From: Streptomyces sp. D2-8
GTDB taxonomy: Bacteria > Actinomycetota > Actinomycetes > Streptomycetales > Streptomycetaceae
Assembly: GCF_023184515.1 (NCBI RefSeq)
Contig: NZ_JAAHBP010000020.1
Coordinates: forward strand, 1-64,000
Direction of reading: 5' to 3'
Length of the DNA: 64,000 nt
Shown: positions 31,791 through 40,461 of the stretch, in pieces
How the letters are laid out: each line of letters starts with the position of its first letter
How positions within the stretch are numbered: the stretch's first letter is position 1
Notes under the pieces: model-generated
Seen by the model: the letters and a program-made list of their open reading frames with translations, nothing else
Told to the model about the DNA's origin: nothing
The model's database searches: none
Program-made: the position numbers and the translations under genes

Positions 31791-32264
31791 ATGACTGCGC
31801 TCAATCGTGTCCCGTCGCTCATGGCCCGGGCCGGAACGGCCTCGGCGCTCACCATCGCCGCGGTGGGCGGCTCGATCGTGGCGCCCGGCTTCGCCTCCGA
31901 CGCCGCGGCAGCCGCACCGGCGACCAAGGCACTCCAGATCGCGGCCTCCAAGAAGGGTTCACCCTACAAGTACGGGGCCACCGGTCCGCACCGGTTCGAC
32001 TGCTCCGGGCTCACGCTCTATTCGTTCAAGAAGGCCGGCAAGAAGCTCCCCCGCACGGCTGCCCAGCAGTACAACAAGACGCGCCACATCTCCGCCAAGA
32101 ACCGCAAGGCCGGAGACCTGGTGTTCTTCCACTCGGGCAGCAACGTGTACCACGTCGGTATCTACGCGGGTAAGAACAAGCTCTGGCACTCCCCGAAGAG
32201 CGGGGACGTGGTGCGGCTGCAGAAGATCTGGACCAAGAGCGTCTGGTACGGGCGCGTGAAGTGA
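31791..32264 (+). CDS. Secreted NlpC/P60 peptidoglycan endopeptidase
   Basis: A 157-residue exported cell-wall hydrolase. A signal peptide (ASALTIAAVGGSIVAPGFAS, cut near DAAAAAPA) is followed by one NlpC/P60 domain. The nucleophile is Cys71 in FDCSG, the catalytic His is His121 in YHVGIYAG, and the third residue is probably His in LWHSPKSGD. There is no SH3 or LysM domain, so it is a minimal form. A c-di-AMP riboswitch lies in its leader, as for other Streptomyces resuscitation and germination hydrolases. Confidence 0.93.
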   Translation: MTALNRVPSLMARAGTASALTIAAVGGSIVAPGFASDAAAAAPATKALQIAASKKGSPYKYGATGPHRFDCSGLTLYSFKKAGKKLPRTAAQQYNKTRHISAKNRKAGDLVFFHSGSNVYHVGIYAGKNKLWHSPKSGDVVRLQKIWTKSVWYGRVK

Positions 32265-32345
32265 CCAGCCCGGCGTGCGGCGGCGTCCTGACGCGCCGCC
32301 GCCCGCCGGAGCGTGACACGGGCTCACGTGGATACCCGTGACCCC

Positions 32346-32975
32346 ATGGCCGAGCATCGACCCTGCACCGCGCGCAACGAGACTCCGCTGCAACGCGCCG
32401 ACCGCAACTTCGTCGAGCTGCTCCAGGAACTCCGCGTCACCCAAACGGGTGTGCAGATCCTCTTCGCCTTCCTTCTGTCGCTGGCCTTCACGTCACGTTT
32501 CGAGGACCTCGACACGGTCCAGCGCGTCACCTACGTCATCACGCTGCTGCTGGCGGTCCTGGCCGCCGCGCTCTTCACCGCACCGGCCGCACTGCACCGC
32601 TCCCTCTTCCAGCAGGGCGCCAAGCCCCGCATCGTGCAGGTCTCCTCGCGCCTGGCCACCACCGGTCTGAGCGTGCTGGTGTTCGCGTTCAGCGGTTCCG
32701 TGCTGCTGGTGGTCGACGTGACCACGGGCCGGACCGGCGGTATCGCCGCGGGCGCCGCGACCTTCCTGGTCTGCGTCGGCCTGTGGGGGCTGCTCCCGAG
32801 GCTGGTGCGGCGGGCGGGGCCGCGTGGGGAGGCGGACGGCACCGAGGGGACCACCGAGGAGGAGCCTGCCCGGGGCGACGTGAGGGTCCCCGCACCGCTG
32901 CGGCGCACCGTCAGGCAGCCGTCGGGGCTTCGAGGAGCGGCAGCGCGCCGGGAGGCGTCGGCACGGCAGCGGTGA
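32346..32975 (+). CDS. DUF6328-type membrane protein
   Basis: 209 residues with four hydrophobic segments (for example ITLLLAVLAAALFTAPAALH and FLVCVGLWGLLPRLV). The N-terminal block RNFVELLQELRVTQTGVQIL, followed by FAFLLSLAF, is the signature of a family common in actinobacteria, which I believe is DUF6328. The C-terminus is long, charged and Arg-rich and probably cytoplasmic and disordered. The start is uncertain: ATG 32346 is used, but an upstream start is possible. Function unknown. Confidence 0.72.
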   Translation: MAEHRPCTARNETPLQRADRNFVELLQELRVTQTGVQILFAFLLSLAFTSRFEDLDTVQRVTYVITLLLAVLAAALFTAPAALHRSLFQQGAKPRIVQVSSRLATTGLSVLVFAFSGSVLLVVDVTTGRTGGIAAGAATFLVCVGLWGLLPRLVRRAGPRGEADGTEGTTEEEPARGDVRVPAPLRRTVRQPSGLRGAAARREASARQR

Positions 32976-33172
32976 CGGCCACGGGCTCCGGCGGGTCGCG
33001 AGGCTCGGAGGAGGCGTCGTAGCCGTGCGGGCGGCCCGGATGTCGGTCGCGCGGGCCGGGGCGGGCGAGACGGCCCGTTCGGCGGAGGGGTTGGGGAGGT
33101 CTCTCGGTCCTGCTGCGAGGGCGTGGCCCTGTGCCGCGGCAGGCGGGGTGGAGCGGCGGATGTGTGTGAGGT

Positions 33173-33631
33173 CTACAGCTCCTGCTGGACCGCCGTCGTC
33201 GCCGGCTGGACCGGAACGACCCACGGCAGTTCGATCGAGATGGTCTTGCCGCCTTCGCGGGTGGGGCGGATGCGGAGTCTGCCGCCGCATTCCGCGGTCA
33301 GCCAGCGGATGATGACCAGGCCGCGGCCGTTGTCCTGCTGGACGGCGGCGGGCAGGCGTCTGGGAAAGCGCGGGTGGCTGTCCGTGACACCGATGCGCAG
33401 GTGCTCGTCGCGGTCGAGCTCGACGTCCACGGTGAACGTGGGCGACTGGCCGAAGGTGTGCTGGACGGCGTTGGTGGCGAGTTCGGAGATGATGAGCCGG
33501 ACGGTGTCGGACACTTCCGTGTCCGCCGGCAGGCCCCACTCCGCCAGCGTGCCCACCACATAGGCACGCGCTGCGGAGACCGAGGCGGGATCGCTCGGCA
33601 GAGTGAGGGATGCTTCCAGATGGTCTGCCAT
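33173..33631 (-). CDS. RsbW-like ATP-binding regulatory protein
   Basis: A 152-residue HATPase_c protein of the anti-sigma/SpoIIAB-like type. The N box is IISELATNAVQHTF, and the G boxes are DSHPRF and QDNGRGLVII. Proteins like this, divergent from an XRE/DUF397 pair, form a recurring Streptomyces module related to the whiJ and abaA loci. The spacing of 213 bp holds an AT-rich palindrome. Kinase activity on a target protein is possible but not shown. Confidence 0.88.
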   Translation of the reverse strand: MADHLEASLTLPSDPASVSAARAYVVGTLAEWGLPADTEVSDTVRLIISELATNAVQHTFGQSPTFTVDVELDRDEHLRIGVTDSHPRFPRRLPAAVQQDNGRGLVIIRWLTAECGGRLRIRPTREGGKTISIELPWVVPVQPATTAVQQEL

Positions 33632-33757
33632 GGCGACGTCGTCCCTTTCCCACGGGACCGCGGCCCGACACGGAGCGGATGGTTCGAGTACGGTCCCGGA
33701 CTGGTGCTTCGTCGCCAGACTGCCACCAGAACCCCCCTGAAGGGCGGCGATCCACCA

Positions 33758-33773
33758 AGATATGCATATATCT
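33758..33773. promoter_or_regulatory. AT-rich palindrome between the ATPase and XRE genes
   Basis: AGATAT-GCAT-ATATCT, perfect 6-bp arms, striking in G+C-rich DNA. It sits about 75 bp before the XRE start and is a likely operator for the XRE protein. Confidence 0.6.
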
Positions 33774-33844
33774 GTCGCTCAAAGCGGTGAACTCTGCGAC
33801 GCGAGACCGTATTTGGGTGGCTCGGAAGGAGTAAGGAGGAGCCC

Positions 33845-34705
33845 ATGCAGCACGGTCCCGCGGTGCGCCGCCGGAAACTGGGCGCCGAACTGCGTGCGCT
33901 GCGCACCTCGGCGGGGCTCACGAGCGGTGAGGCGGCCCGGCTGGTGGGCTGGCACCAGTCCAAGGTCAGCCGGATCGAAACGGGCACGAGCGGGGTGAGA
34001 CCGCCCGACGTGCGGTTACTACTCGACGCCTACGGCGTGGCAGACTCCGAACTTCGCGGCCTCCTCATGATGTTGGCCGGATCCGACGACAGCGGCGGCC
34101 GGCACCACTGGTGGCACGCCTACCGCGGGGTACTGCCGCCGACCTACCGGGACTTCATCAGCCTGGAGTCGCAGGCCGGCGCGATGCGCACGCTGGAGAC
34201 CACCGTCGTCCCGGGCCTGCTCCAGACGCCCGAGTACGCCCGTGCGGTGACGAAGGCCGCGGTGGAGGGACTCCCGGAGGACCGGCTCGACACGCTGGTC
34301 GAGGTGCGGCTGGCCCGGCAGGACGTGTTGCGCGCGGATCCCCCGCTGAACCTCAGCGCCGTCCTGGACGAGGCGGTGCTGAGGCGGGAGGTGGGCGGGC
34401 CCGGGGTCATGGCCCGCCAGCTGGAACGACTGGTCGAGGCGGCCCGGCTGCCCCAAGTGCGCCTCCAGGTCCTGCCGTTCGCCGCCGGGGCGCACATCGG
34501 TGTCACCGGACCTTTCGTTATCTTCTCATTTTCGAGCACTTCTGATCTGGATGTAGTTGTTCTCGACCACTTGACGAGTAGCCTCTACCTCGAACGGAAA
34601 GAAGACCTCCAGGCCTACACGGAGGCCTTCAACGCCCTTCAGATCCACGCCCTTTCGCCCGAGGACTCGTTGGATTTCATCGCCGGGACAGCCGCCGGCG
34701 CGTAA
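33845..34705 (+). CDS. XRE-family regulator with DUF5753 domain, TTA codon
   Basis: 286 residues. The N-terminal helix-turn-helix is SGEAARLVGWHQSKVSRIETG (shown in part; about 27-46). The rest is the DUF5753 domain typical of Streptomyces WhiJ-like regulators (TTVVPGLLQTPEYARAV). AAGGAGG precedes the ATG. Leu58 is encoded by TTA (34016-34018), so translation should need the bldA tRNA. A short part near 34508-34570 is unusually AT-rich for the gene. The stop TAA overlaps the ribosome site of the DUF397 gene. Such pairs affect development and antibiotic timing in Streptomyces. Confidence 0.92.
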   Translation: MQHGPAVRRRKLGAELRALRTSAGLTSGEAARLVGWHQSKVSRIETGTSGVRPPDVRLLLDAYGVADSELRGLLMMLAGSDDSGGRHHWWHAYRGVLPPTYRDFISLESQAGAMRTLETTVVPGLLQTPEYARAVTKAAVEGLPEDRLDTLVEVRLARQDVLRADPPLNLSAVLDEAVLRREVGGPGVMARQLERLVEAARLPQVRLQVLPFAAGAHIGVTGPFVIFSFSSTSDLDVVVLDHLTSSLYLERKEDLQAYTEAFNALQIHALSPEDSLDFIAGTAAGA

Positions 34706-34714
34706 GGAGGCACC

Positions 34715-34945
34715 ATGCGTGCACTGCCTCGTCACGTCCCCTCAAGCAGCGAACTGCACGGTGTGCGGTGGTTGCGCAGCAGCTACAGCACCGGCGCGAA
34801 CAACTGCGTCGAAACCGCGTGTCCGGATGCCCCGCCCTGGGCCGGACTGCTCGCCGTGCGCGACTCCAAGGACCCGGCCGGACCCGCGCTGCTCTTCTCT
34901 CCGGGGAGCTGGGCCGCGTTCGCGGCCGGGGTCGACCGTATGTGA
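34715..34945 (+). CDS. DUF397 small protein
   Basis: 76 residues: WLRSSYSTGANNCVETA (positions about 18-34), VAVRDSKDP-like LAVRDSKDPAGPALLFSP and WAAFAAGVDR, the DUF397 signature. AAGGAGG at 34705-34711 overlaps the stop of the XRE gene, so the two are co-translated. DUF397 proteins partner XRE/DUF5753 regulators, and some act like antitoxins or co-regulators. The exact role here is unknown. Confidence 0.92.
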   Translation: MRALPRHVPSSSELHGVRWLRSSYSTGANNCVETACPDAPPWAGLLAVRDSKDPAGPALLFSPGSWAAFAAGVDRM

Positions 34946-35000
34946 CCGTGTTTGATCAGACAGACCGTCATCGTGCGACGCACGGCCGTGTCACGCCGAC

Positions 35001-36128
35001 TCATGGCCGCGTCTCGCCGATCAGCCGTACAGCGCGTTCGATCTGCTGACCGGTCAGGTCCGCGCGGGCGGTCAGCCTGAGCCGTGAGATGCCGTCCGGC
35101 ACGGAAGGGGGCCGGAAGCAGCCCACGGCCAGGCCCGCCGCGCGGCACTCCGCCGCCCAGCGCACGGCGTCCTCGGGTGAGGGCGCCCGCACCGAGACCA
35201 CCGCGGCGTCCGGTCGTACCGCTTCCAGACCCGCGGCGGTCAGGCGTGCGTACAGTTCGCCCGCCACCGCACGGGCCCGTGCCGCCCGTTCCGGCTCGCG
35301 GCGCAGCAGCCGCAGGGCAGACAGGGCCGCCCCCGCCGCGGCGGGGGCGAGTCCGGTGTCGAAGATGAACGTCCGGGCCGCGTTGACCAGGTGGTCGACG
35401 ACCCGGGCGGGACCGAGGACGGCTCCGCCCTGGCTGCCGAGCGACTTGGAGAGCGTGACCGTTGCGACCACGTCGTCGGCGCCCGCGAGCCCCATGGCGT
35501 GCGGGGCGCCGCGGCCGCCGTCGCCGAGGACGCCCAGCCCGTGGGCGTCGTCGACGACCAGCCCGGCGCCGTGCTCCCGGCAGGCCTCGGCCAGCGCCGT
35601 GAGCGGGGCCGCGTCGCCGTCGACCGAGAAGACCGTGTCGGACACGGTGATCGCCGTGCCCTCGTGGGTGGCCAGCGCCTTGCGCACGGCGTCCGGCTCG
35701 GCGTGCGCCACGACCTGGGTGGTGCCGCGGGCCAGCCGGCAGCCGTCGATGAGCGAGGCGTGGTTGCCCGCGTCGGAGACGATCAGGGAGCCGTGCGGGG
35801 CCAGCGCGGTGACGGCGGCGAGGTTGGCGGCGTAGCCGGAGGAGAAGACGAGGGCTGCCTCGAAACCGCAGAAATCGGCCAGTTCCCGCTCGAGTTCGGC
35901 GTGCAGTTCGGTGGTGCCGGTGACGAGCCGTGAGCCCGTCGAGCCACCGCCCCAGGTCCGCGCGGCCCGGGCCGCGCCCTCGGTGACCTCGGGGTGGCGG
36001 GCCAGCCCGAGGTAGTCGTTGCTCGCCAGGTCGAGGAGCGGCGAATCGGCCGGACGGGGGCGCAGAGTCCGTACGAGTCCGGCGCGGGCGCGCAGCTCCG
36101 CCTGCTCGTCGATCCAGCCGAACGTCAT
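35001..36128 (-). CDS. bioF: 8-amino-7-oxononanoate synthase
   Basis: A PLP enzyme of 375 residues that joins pimeloyl thioester and alanine in biotin synthesis. DLASNDYLGLARHPEV at the N-terminus, VFSSGYAANL, VVDDAHGLGVLG and VTLSKSLGSQGG with the cofactor Lys are all present. The gene is divergent from bioBAD across 150 bp, so the four genes probably share a control region. No bioC or bioH is visible nearby. Confidence 0.94.
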   Translation of the reverse strand: MTFGWIDEQAELRARAGLVRTLRPRPADSPLLDLASNDYLGLARHPEVTEGAARAARTWGGGSTGSRLVTGTTELHAELERELADFCGFEAALVFSSGYAANLAAVTALAPHGSLIVSDAGNHASLIDGCRLARGTTQVVAHAEPDAVRKALATHEGTAITVSDTVFSVDGDAAPLTALAEACREHGAGLVVDDAHGLGVLGDGGRGAPHAMGLAGADDVVATVTLSKSLGSQGGAVLGPARVVDHLVNAARTFIFDTGLAPAAAGAALSALRLLRREPERAARARAVAGELYARLTAAGLEAVRPDAAVVSVRAPSPEDAVRWAAECRAAGLAVGCFRPPSVPDGISRLRLTARADLTGQQIERAVRLIGETRP

Positions 36129-36192
36129 GGGTGGTCCTCCGCGGAATTTGTAGGCAGTGCACAGACACTAGCGGGATCACCAGCAGGTCACT

Positions 36193-36210
36193 GTGTGGCA
36201 ATACCCACAC
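36193..36210. promoter_or_regulatory. Inverted repeat between bioF and bioB
   Basis: GTGTGG-N6-CCACAC at the middle of the divergent bio promoter region. It is a candidate site for a biotin repressor such as BirA or a BioQ-type protein. Confidence 0.45.
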
Positions 36211-36278
36211 CTCGAAGCCACTCTGTTGTGCGAAGTCTCCTTGGCCCGGGGCGCCTCCTTAGGACAGGATCGGCTTCC

Positions 36279-37469
36279 ATGGACCTGCTGAACACGCTGG
36301 TGGACAAGGGGCTTCGGCGCGAGCTGCCGACCCGCGACGAGGCACTGGCCGTCCTCGCGACGTCCGACGACGACCTGCTCGATGTGGTGGCCGCGGCCGG
36401 AAAGGTGCGTCGGCACTGGTTCGGCCGACGGGTGAAACTGAACTATCTCGTCAATCTCAAGTCCGGCCTGTGCCCCGAGGACTGCTCCTACTGTTCGCAG
36501 CGGCTCGGCTCCCAGGCCGGGATCCTGAAGTACACCTGGCTGAAGCCCGACCAGGCGTCCGACGCGGCGGCGGCCGGTGTGGCCGGAGGGGCCAAGCGGG
36601 TGTGCCTGGTGGCGAGCGGGCGCGGCCCGACCGACCGGGACGTGGACCGGGTCTCCGAGACGATTCGGACGATCAAGGACAACAACGAGGGCGTCGAGGT
36701 GTGCGCCTGCCTCGGACTCCTCTCCGACGGCCAGGCGGAGCGGCTGCGCGAGGCCGGCGCCGACGCCTACAACCACAACCTCAACACGTCCGAGGCGACG
36801 TACGGGGAGATCACCACCACGCACACCTACGAGGACCGCGTCGACACCGTGCAGAAGGCGCACGCGGCCGGTCTGTCCGCCTGTTCCGGGCTGATCGCCG
36901 GCATGGGCGAGACGGACGAGGACCTGGTGGATGTCGTCTTCTCGCTGCGTGAGCTGGACCCGGACTCGGTTCCGGTCAACTTCCTGATCCCGTTCGAGGG
37001 CACCCCGCTCGGCAAGGAGTGGAACCTGACCCCGCAGCGGTGCCTCAGGATCCTGGCGATGACGCGGTTCGTCTGCCCGGATGCCGAGGTGCGGATCGCG
37101 GGCGGGCGCGAGGTCCATCTGCGCACGATGCAGCCGCTCGCGCTGCACCTGGCCAACTCGATCTTCCTCGGCGACTACCTCACCAGCGAGGGCCAGGCCG
37201 GCAAGGCCGACCTGGAGATGATCGCCGACGCCGGGTTCGAGGTGGAGGGCACCGACCAGGTGACGCTGCCGGAGCACCGGGCGGCCGGCGGCTGCCACGA
37301 CGGCGGCGGGGTCTGCGGTTCCGGCGGCGGGGCCTGCGGCTCCGGCGGCGGGGCCTGCGGCTCCGGCGAGGAGCCGCAGGCCGCTGAGGCTCACGCGGGC
37401 GAGCCGCGGACCGACCTGGTCGCCGTGCGCCGCCGGGGCGCCGGGACGGACCTCGCGCCCAATGCCTGA
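36279..37469 (+). CDS. bioB: Biotin synthase with Cys/Gly-rich C-terminal repeats
   Basis: A radical-SAM enzyme that inserts sulfur into dethiobiotin. The cluster motif is CPEDCSYCSQ (CxxxCxxC). Also present are YNHNLNTS and the auxiliary-cluster residues through VNFLIPFEGTP and ADAEVRIAGGRE-type CPDAEVRIAGGRE. 396 residues in all. After about residue 335 comes a non-catalytic tail with three 7-residue units GGxCGSG. The tail ends with RRRGAGTDLAPNA, as I recall for Streptomyces BioB. It overlaps bioA by 8 bp. Confidence 0.94.
   Translation: MDLLNTLVDKGLRRELPTRDEALAVLATSDDDLLDVVAAAGKVRRHWFGRRVKLNYLVNLKSGLCPEDCSYCSQRLGSQAGILKYTWLKPDQASDAAAAGVAGGAKRVCLVASGRGPTDRDVDRVSETIRTIKDNNEGVEVCACLGLLSDGQAERLREAGADAYNHNLNTSEATYGEITTTHTYEDRVDTVQKAHAAGLSACSGLIAGMGETDEDLVDVVFSLRELDPDSVPVNFLIPFEGTPLGKEWNLTPQRCLRILAMTRFVCPDAEVRIAGGREVHLRTMQPLALHLANSIFLGDYLTSEGQAGKADLEMIADAGFEVEGTDQVTLPEHRAAGGCHDGGGVCGSGGGACGSGGGACGSGEEPQAAEAHAGEPRTDLVAVRRRGAGTDLAPNA
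37302..37364 (+). repeat. Three 21-bp repeats inside bioB
   Basis: Units at 37302-37322, 37323-37343 and 37344-37364. Units 2 and 3 are identical and unit 1 differs at 2 bases. Each encodes GGxCGSG-type residues with one Cys. Copy number likely varies between strains. Confidence 0.9.
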
Positions 37470-38742
37470 GCCGACCGTCTCCGAGCTGCTGGAGCTCGAC
37501 CGGCGGCACGTGTGGCATCCGTACGGCCCGATGCCCGGGCGGCAGGAACCGCTCGTCGTGGAGTCGGCGAGCGGGGTGCGGCTGCGGCTCGCCGACGGCT
37601 CGGGAGAGCTGGTCGACGGGATGTCGTCCTGGTGGTCCGCGATCCACGGCTACAACCACCCGGTACTCAACGAGGCCGCGCGCGAGCAGCTCGGGCGGAT
37701 GAGCCACGTGATGTTCGGCGGGCTCACCCACGAGCCCGCCGTGCGGCTGGCGAAGCTCCTTGTCGACATGTCGCCCGAAGGGCTGGAGCACGTCTTCCTC
37801 GCCGACTCCGGGTCGGTGTCGGTCGAGGTCGCGGTCAAGATGTGCCTGCAGTACTGGCGTTCGCTGGGCCGCCCCGGCAAGCAGCGGCTGCTGACCTGGC
37901 GCGGCGGCTACCACGGCGACACCTGGCAGCCGATGTCGGTGTGCGATCCCGAGGGCGGGATGCACGATCTGTGGACCGGGGTGCTGCAACGTCAGGTGTT
38001 CGCCGACCCGCCTCCGGCACAGTACGAGGAGGCGTACGCCGAGCACCTGCGCTCGCTGATCGAACAGCACGCCGGTGAACTGGCGGCGGTGATCGTCGAG
38101 CCGGTGGTGCAGGGCGCGGGCGGGATGCGGTTCCACTCCCCCGCGTATCTGCGGGTGCTGCGCGAGGCGTGCGACGCGCATGACGTGCTGCTGGTGTTCG
38201 ACGAGATCGCGACCGGATTCGGCCGTACGGGCGCGATGTTCGCGGCGGAGCACGCGGCCGTGACGCCGGACGTGATGTGCCTGGGCAAGGCGCTGACCGG
38301 CGGCTACATGACGATGGCGGCGACCCTGTGCACCGCTCGGGTGGCCGACGGCATCTCGCGGGGCGAGGTGCCGGTGCTCGCGCACGGCCCGACGTTCATG
38401 GGCAATCCGCTGGCGGCGGCGGTGGCCTGCGCGTCGATCGAGCTGCTGACCGGTCAGGACTGGCTCACGGAGGTCAAGCGGATCGAGGCGGGCCTGCTGG
38501 ACGGGCTCGCGGCGGCCTCGGACCTGCCGGGCGTGAAGGACGTGCGGGTGCTCGGCGCCATCGGCGTCGTGCAGCTGGATCACGCCGTGGACATGAAGGC
38601 GGCGACGGAGGCGGCCGTGCGCGAGGGCGTGTGGCTGCGGCCGTTCCGCAATCTGATCTACACCATGCCGCCGTACGTCACGGGCGACGCGGACCTGGCG
38701 CGGATCGCGCGGGCCGTGTGCGCGGCGGCGCGGGAGGGATGA
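37462..38742 (+). CDS. bioA: Adenosylmethionine-8-amino-7-oxononanoate aminotransferase
   Basis: A PLP class III aminotransferase of 426 residues that uses S-adenosylmethionine as amino donor in the third step of biotin synthesis. RRHVWHPYGPM at the N-terminus and MSSWWSAIHGYNHP are BioA hallmarks; WRGGYHGDTW, LLVFDEIATGFGRTG and MCLGKALTGGYM (cofactor Lys) follow. The start lies 8 bp inside bioB, and bioD follows after 1 bp. Confidence 0.96.
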   Translation: MPEPTVSELLELDRRHVWHPYGPMPGRQEPLVVESASGVRLRLADGSGELVDGMSSWWSAIHGYNHPVLNEAAREQLGRMSHVMFGGLTHEPAVRLAKLLVDMSPEGLEHVFLADSGSVSVEVAVKMCLQYWRSLGRPGKQRLLTWRGGYHGDTWQPMSVCDPEGGMHDLWTGVLQRQVFADPPPAQYEEAYAEHLRSLIEQHAGELAAVIVEPVVQGAGGMRFHSPAYLRVLREACDAHDVLLVFDEIATGFGRTGAMFAAEHAAVTPDVMCLGKALTGGYMTMAATLCTARVADGISRGEVPVLAHGPTFMGNPLAAAVACASIELLTGQDWLTEVKRIEAGLLDGLAAASDLPGVKDVRVLGAIGVVQLDHAVDMKAATEAAVREGVWLRPFRNLIYTMPPYVTGDADLARIARAVCAAAREG

Positions 38743-38743
38743 C

Positions 38744-39469
38744 ATGCCGGTACTGGTGATCACGGGCACGGGCACGGAGGTCGGCAAGACGGTCGTGACC
38801 GCCGCCGTCGCCGCGACGGCCCTGGCCGCCGGCCGTTCGGTGGCCGTGCTGAAGGCCGCGCAGACGGGCGTACGGCCGGACGAGCCGGGGGACGCCGCCG
38901 AGGTCGCGCGCCTCGCGGGACCAGTGACGACGGCCGAACTCGCCCGGTACCCCGAGCCGTTGGCGCCGGCCACCGCTGCGCGCCGGGCCGGCCGGGCCCC
39001 GGTCCACCCGGACGAGGTCGCGGAGGCCGCCGCCAAGCTGGCCACCGAGCACGACTTGGTGCTGGTCGAGGGAGCGGGCGGACTGCTCGTCCGGTTCGAC
39101 GCGGCCGGCGGCACCCTGGCGGACGCGGCCCGGTTGCTGTCGGCGCCGGTGCTGGTCGTGGCGCCCGCGGGGCTCGGCACCCTGAACACGACGGAGCTGA
39201 CGGCCCGTGAACTGCGTTCCCGGGGGCTGGACCTGGCCGGGGTCGTGATCGGGAGCTGGCCCGCCGCCCCGGATCTCGCCGCGCGCTGCAATCTCGCGGA
39301 CCTGCCGGACGTGGCCGGAGCCCCGCTGCTGGGCTCGGTTCCGGCCGGGTCGGGCGCCCTCTCCCCCGCCGGCTTCCGGGCGGCCGCGCCGCACTGGCTG
39401 GCGCCGCAGCTGGACGGCTCGTGGGACGCGGAGGCGTTCCGGGTCCGGGAGGCGCCCGAGGCGTTCTGA
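38744..39469 (+). CDS. bioD: Dethiobiotin synthetase
   Basis: An ATP-dependent carboxylase of 241 residues that forms the ureido ring. The P-loop is TGTGTEVGKTVVTAAV. The substrate Lys and Thr lie in LKAAQTG. VLVEGAGGLLVRFD and VAPAGLGTLNTTELT also match the family. It is the last gene of bioBAD, with no gap to bioA. A beta-lactamase gene follows 84 bp downstream on the same strand. Confidence 0.95.
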   Translation: MPVLVITGTGTEVGKTVVTAAVAATALAAGRSVAVLKAAQTGVRPDEPGDAAEVARLAGPVTTAELARYPEPLAPATAARRAGRAPVHPDEVAEAAAKLATEHDLVLVEGAGGLLVRFDAAGGTLADAARLLSAPVLVVAPAGLGTLNTTELTARELRSRGLDLAGVVIGSWPAAPDLAARCNLADLPDVAGAPLLGSVPAGSGALSPAGFRAAAPHWLAPQLDGSWDAEAFRVREAPEAF

Positions 39470-39553
39470 GCATCCGGGCGGGCGGGTGGTGAAACCGGCG
39501 CGGACGTGATCGCGTGTTGAACTACGTACGTGATCACCTCCGAAGGGACCACC

Positions 39554-40453
39554 TTGCACACGAACGGATCACGCCCGTCCCGCCGTACGGCCCTCGCGCT
39601 GGGCACGGCCGCCGCTCTCTCGCTGGGCGGCGGCACGGCCCACGCGTTACCCGGCACGGGTGGTGTCACCGCGCGGCTGCGGGAACTGGAGCAGGAGCAC
39701 ACCGCCCGGCTGGGTGTGTACGCCCGCAATGTGCGCACCGGCCGGACCGTGGCCTACCGGGCCGACGAACGCTTCCCGATGGCCTCGGTCTTCAAGACGC
39801 TCGCCGCCGCGGCCGTCCTGCGCGACCTCGACCGCGACGGCGAGTTCCTGGCCCGGCGCGTCCACTTCACCCAGGAGTACGTCACGAAGTCGGGCTACTC
39901 GCCCGTCACCGAAGACAACGTCGCGACGGGCATGACCGTCGGGGAACTGTGCGACGCCACCATCCGCTTCAGCGACAACACCGCGGGCAACCTGCTCCTG
40001 GAAGAGCTGGGCGGCCCGACCGCCGTCACGCGCTTCTGCCGCTCGACCGGTGACCGGGTCACGCGGCTCGACCGCTGGGAGCCCGAGCTCAACTCCGCGG
40101 AGCCGTGGCGCGTGACCGACACGACCTCCCCGCGCGCCATCGGCACGACCTACGCCCGGCTCGTGCTCGGCACCGTGCTGGAGCCCCGGGACCGCGCGCG
40201 GCTCACGGACTGGCTGCTGCGCAACACCACCAGCACCGAGAAGTTCCGCAAGGCCCTGCCCGCCGACTGGCTGGTCGCCGACAAGACCGGCGGCGGACGG
40301 TACGGCGGCAACAACGACGTGGGCATCACCTGGCCGCCCGACGGCCCGCCGATCGTGCTGTCCGTCCTGACCACCCAGCCGGAGGAGGACGCCCCGGCCG
40401 ACAATCCGCTGGTGGCCAGGACGGCCGCACTGCTGGCGGCGGAACTCGCCTAG
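39554..40453 (+). CDS. Class A beta-lactamase, Tat-type signal, TTA codon
   Basis: An exported serine beta-lactamase of about 299 residues. All class A motifs are present: SVFK (Ser70-x-x-Lys), SDN, EPELN (Glu166) and KTG. The signal reads SRRTALALGTAAALSLGG, a twin-arginine type as for other Streptomyces beta-lactamases. The TTG at 39554 has GAAGGGA 5 bp upstream; an in-frame GTG at 39530 is the alternative. Leu in AHALPG near the signal cleavage site is encoded by TTA (39647-39649), so expression may be bldA-dependent. A VanJ-like gene starts 8 bp after its stop. Confidence 0.93.
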   Translation: MHTNGSRPSRRTALALGTAAALSLGGGTAHALPGTGGVTARLRELEQEHTARLGVYARNVRTGRTVAYRADERFPMASVFKTLAAAAVLRDLDRDGEFLARRVHFTQEYVTKSGYSPVTEDNVATGMTVGELCDATIRFSDNTAGNLLLEELGGPTAVTRFCRSTGDRVTRLDRWEPELNSAEPWRVTDTTSPRAIGTTYARLVLGTVLEPRDRARLTDWLLRNTTSTEKFRKALPADWLVADKTGGGRYGGNNDVGITWPPDGPPIVLSVLTTQPEEDAPADNPLVARTAALLAAELA

Positions 40454-40461
40454 GGAGCCGC

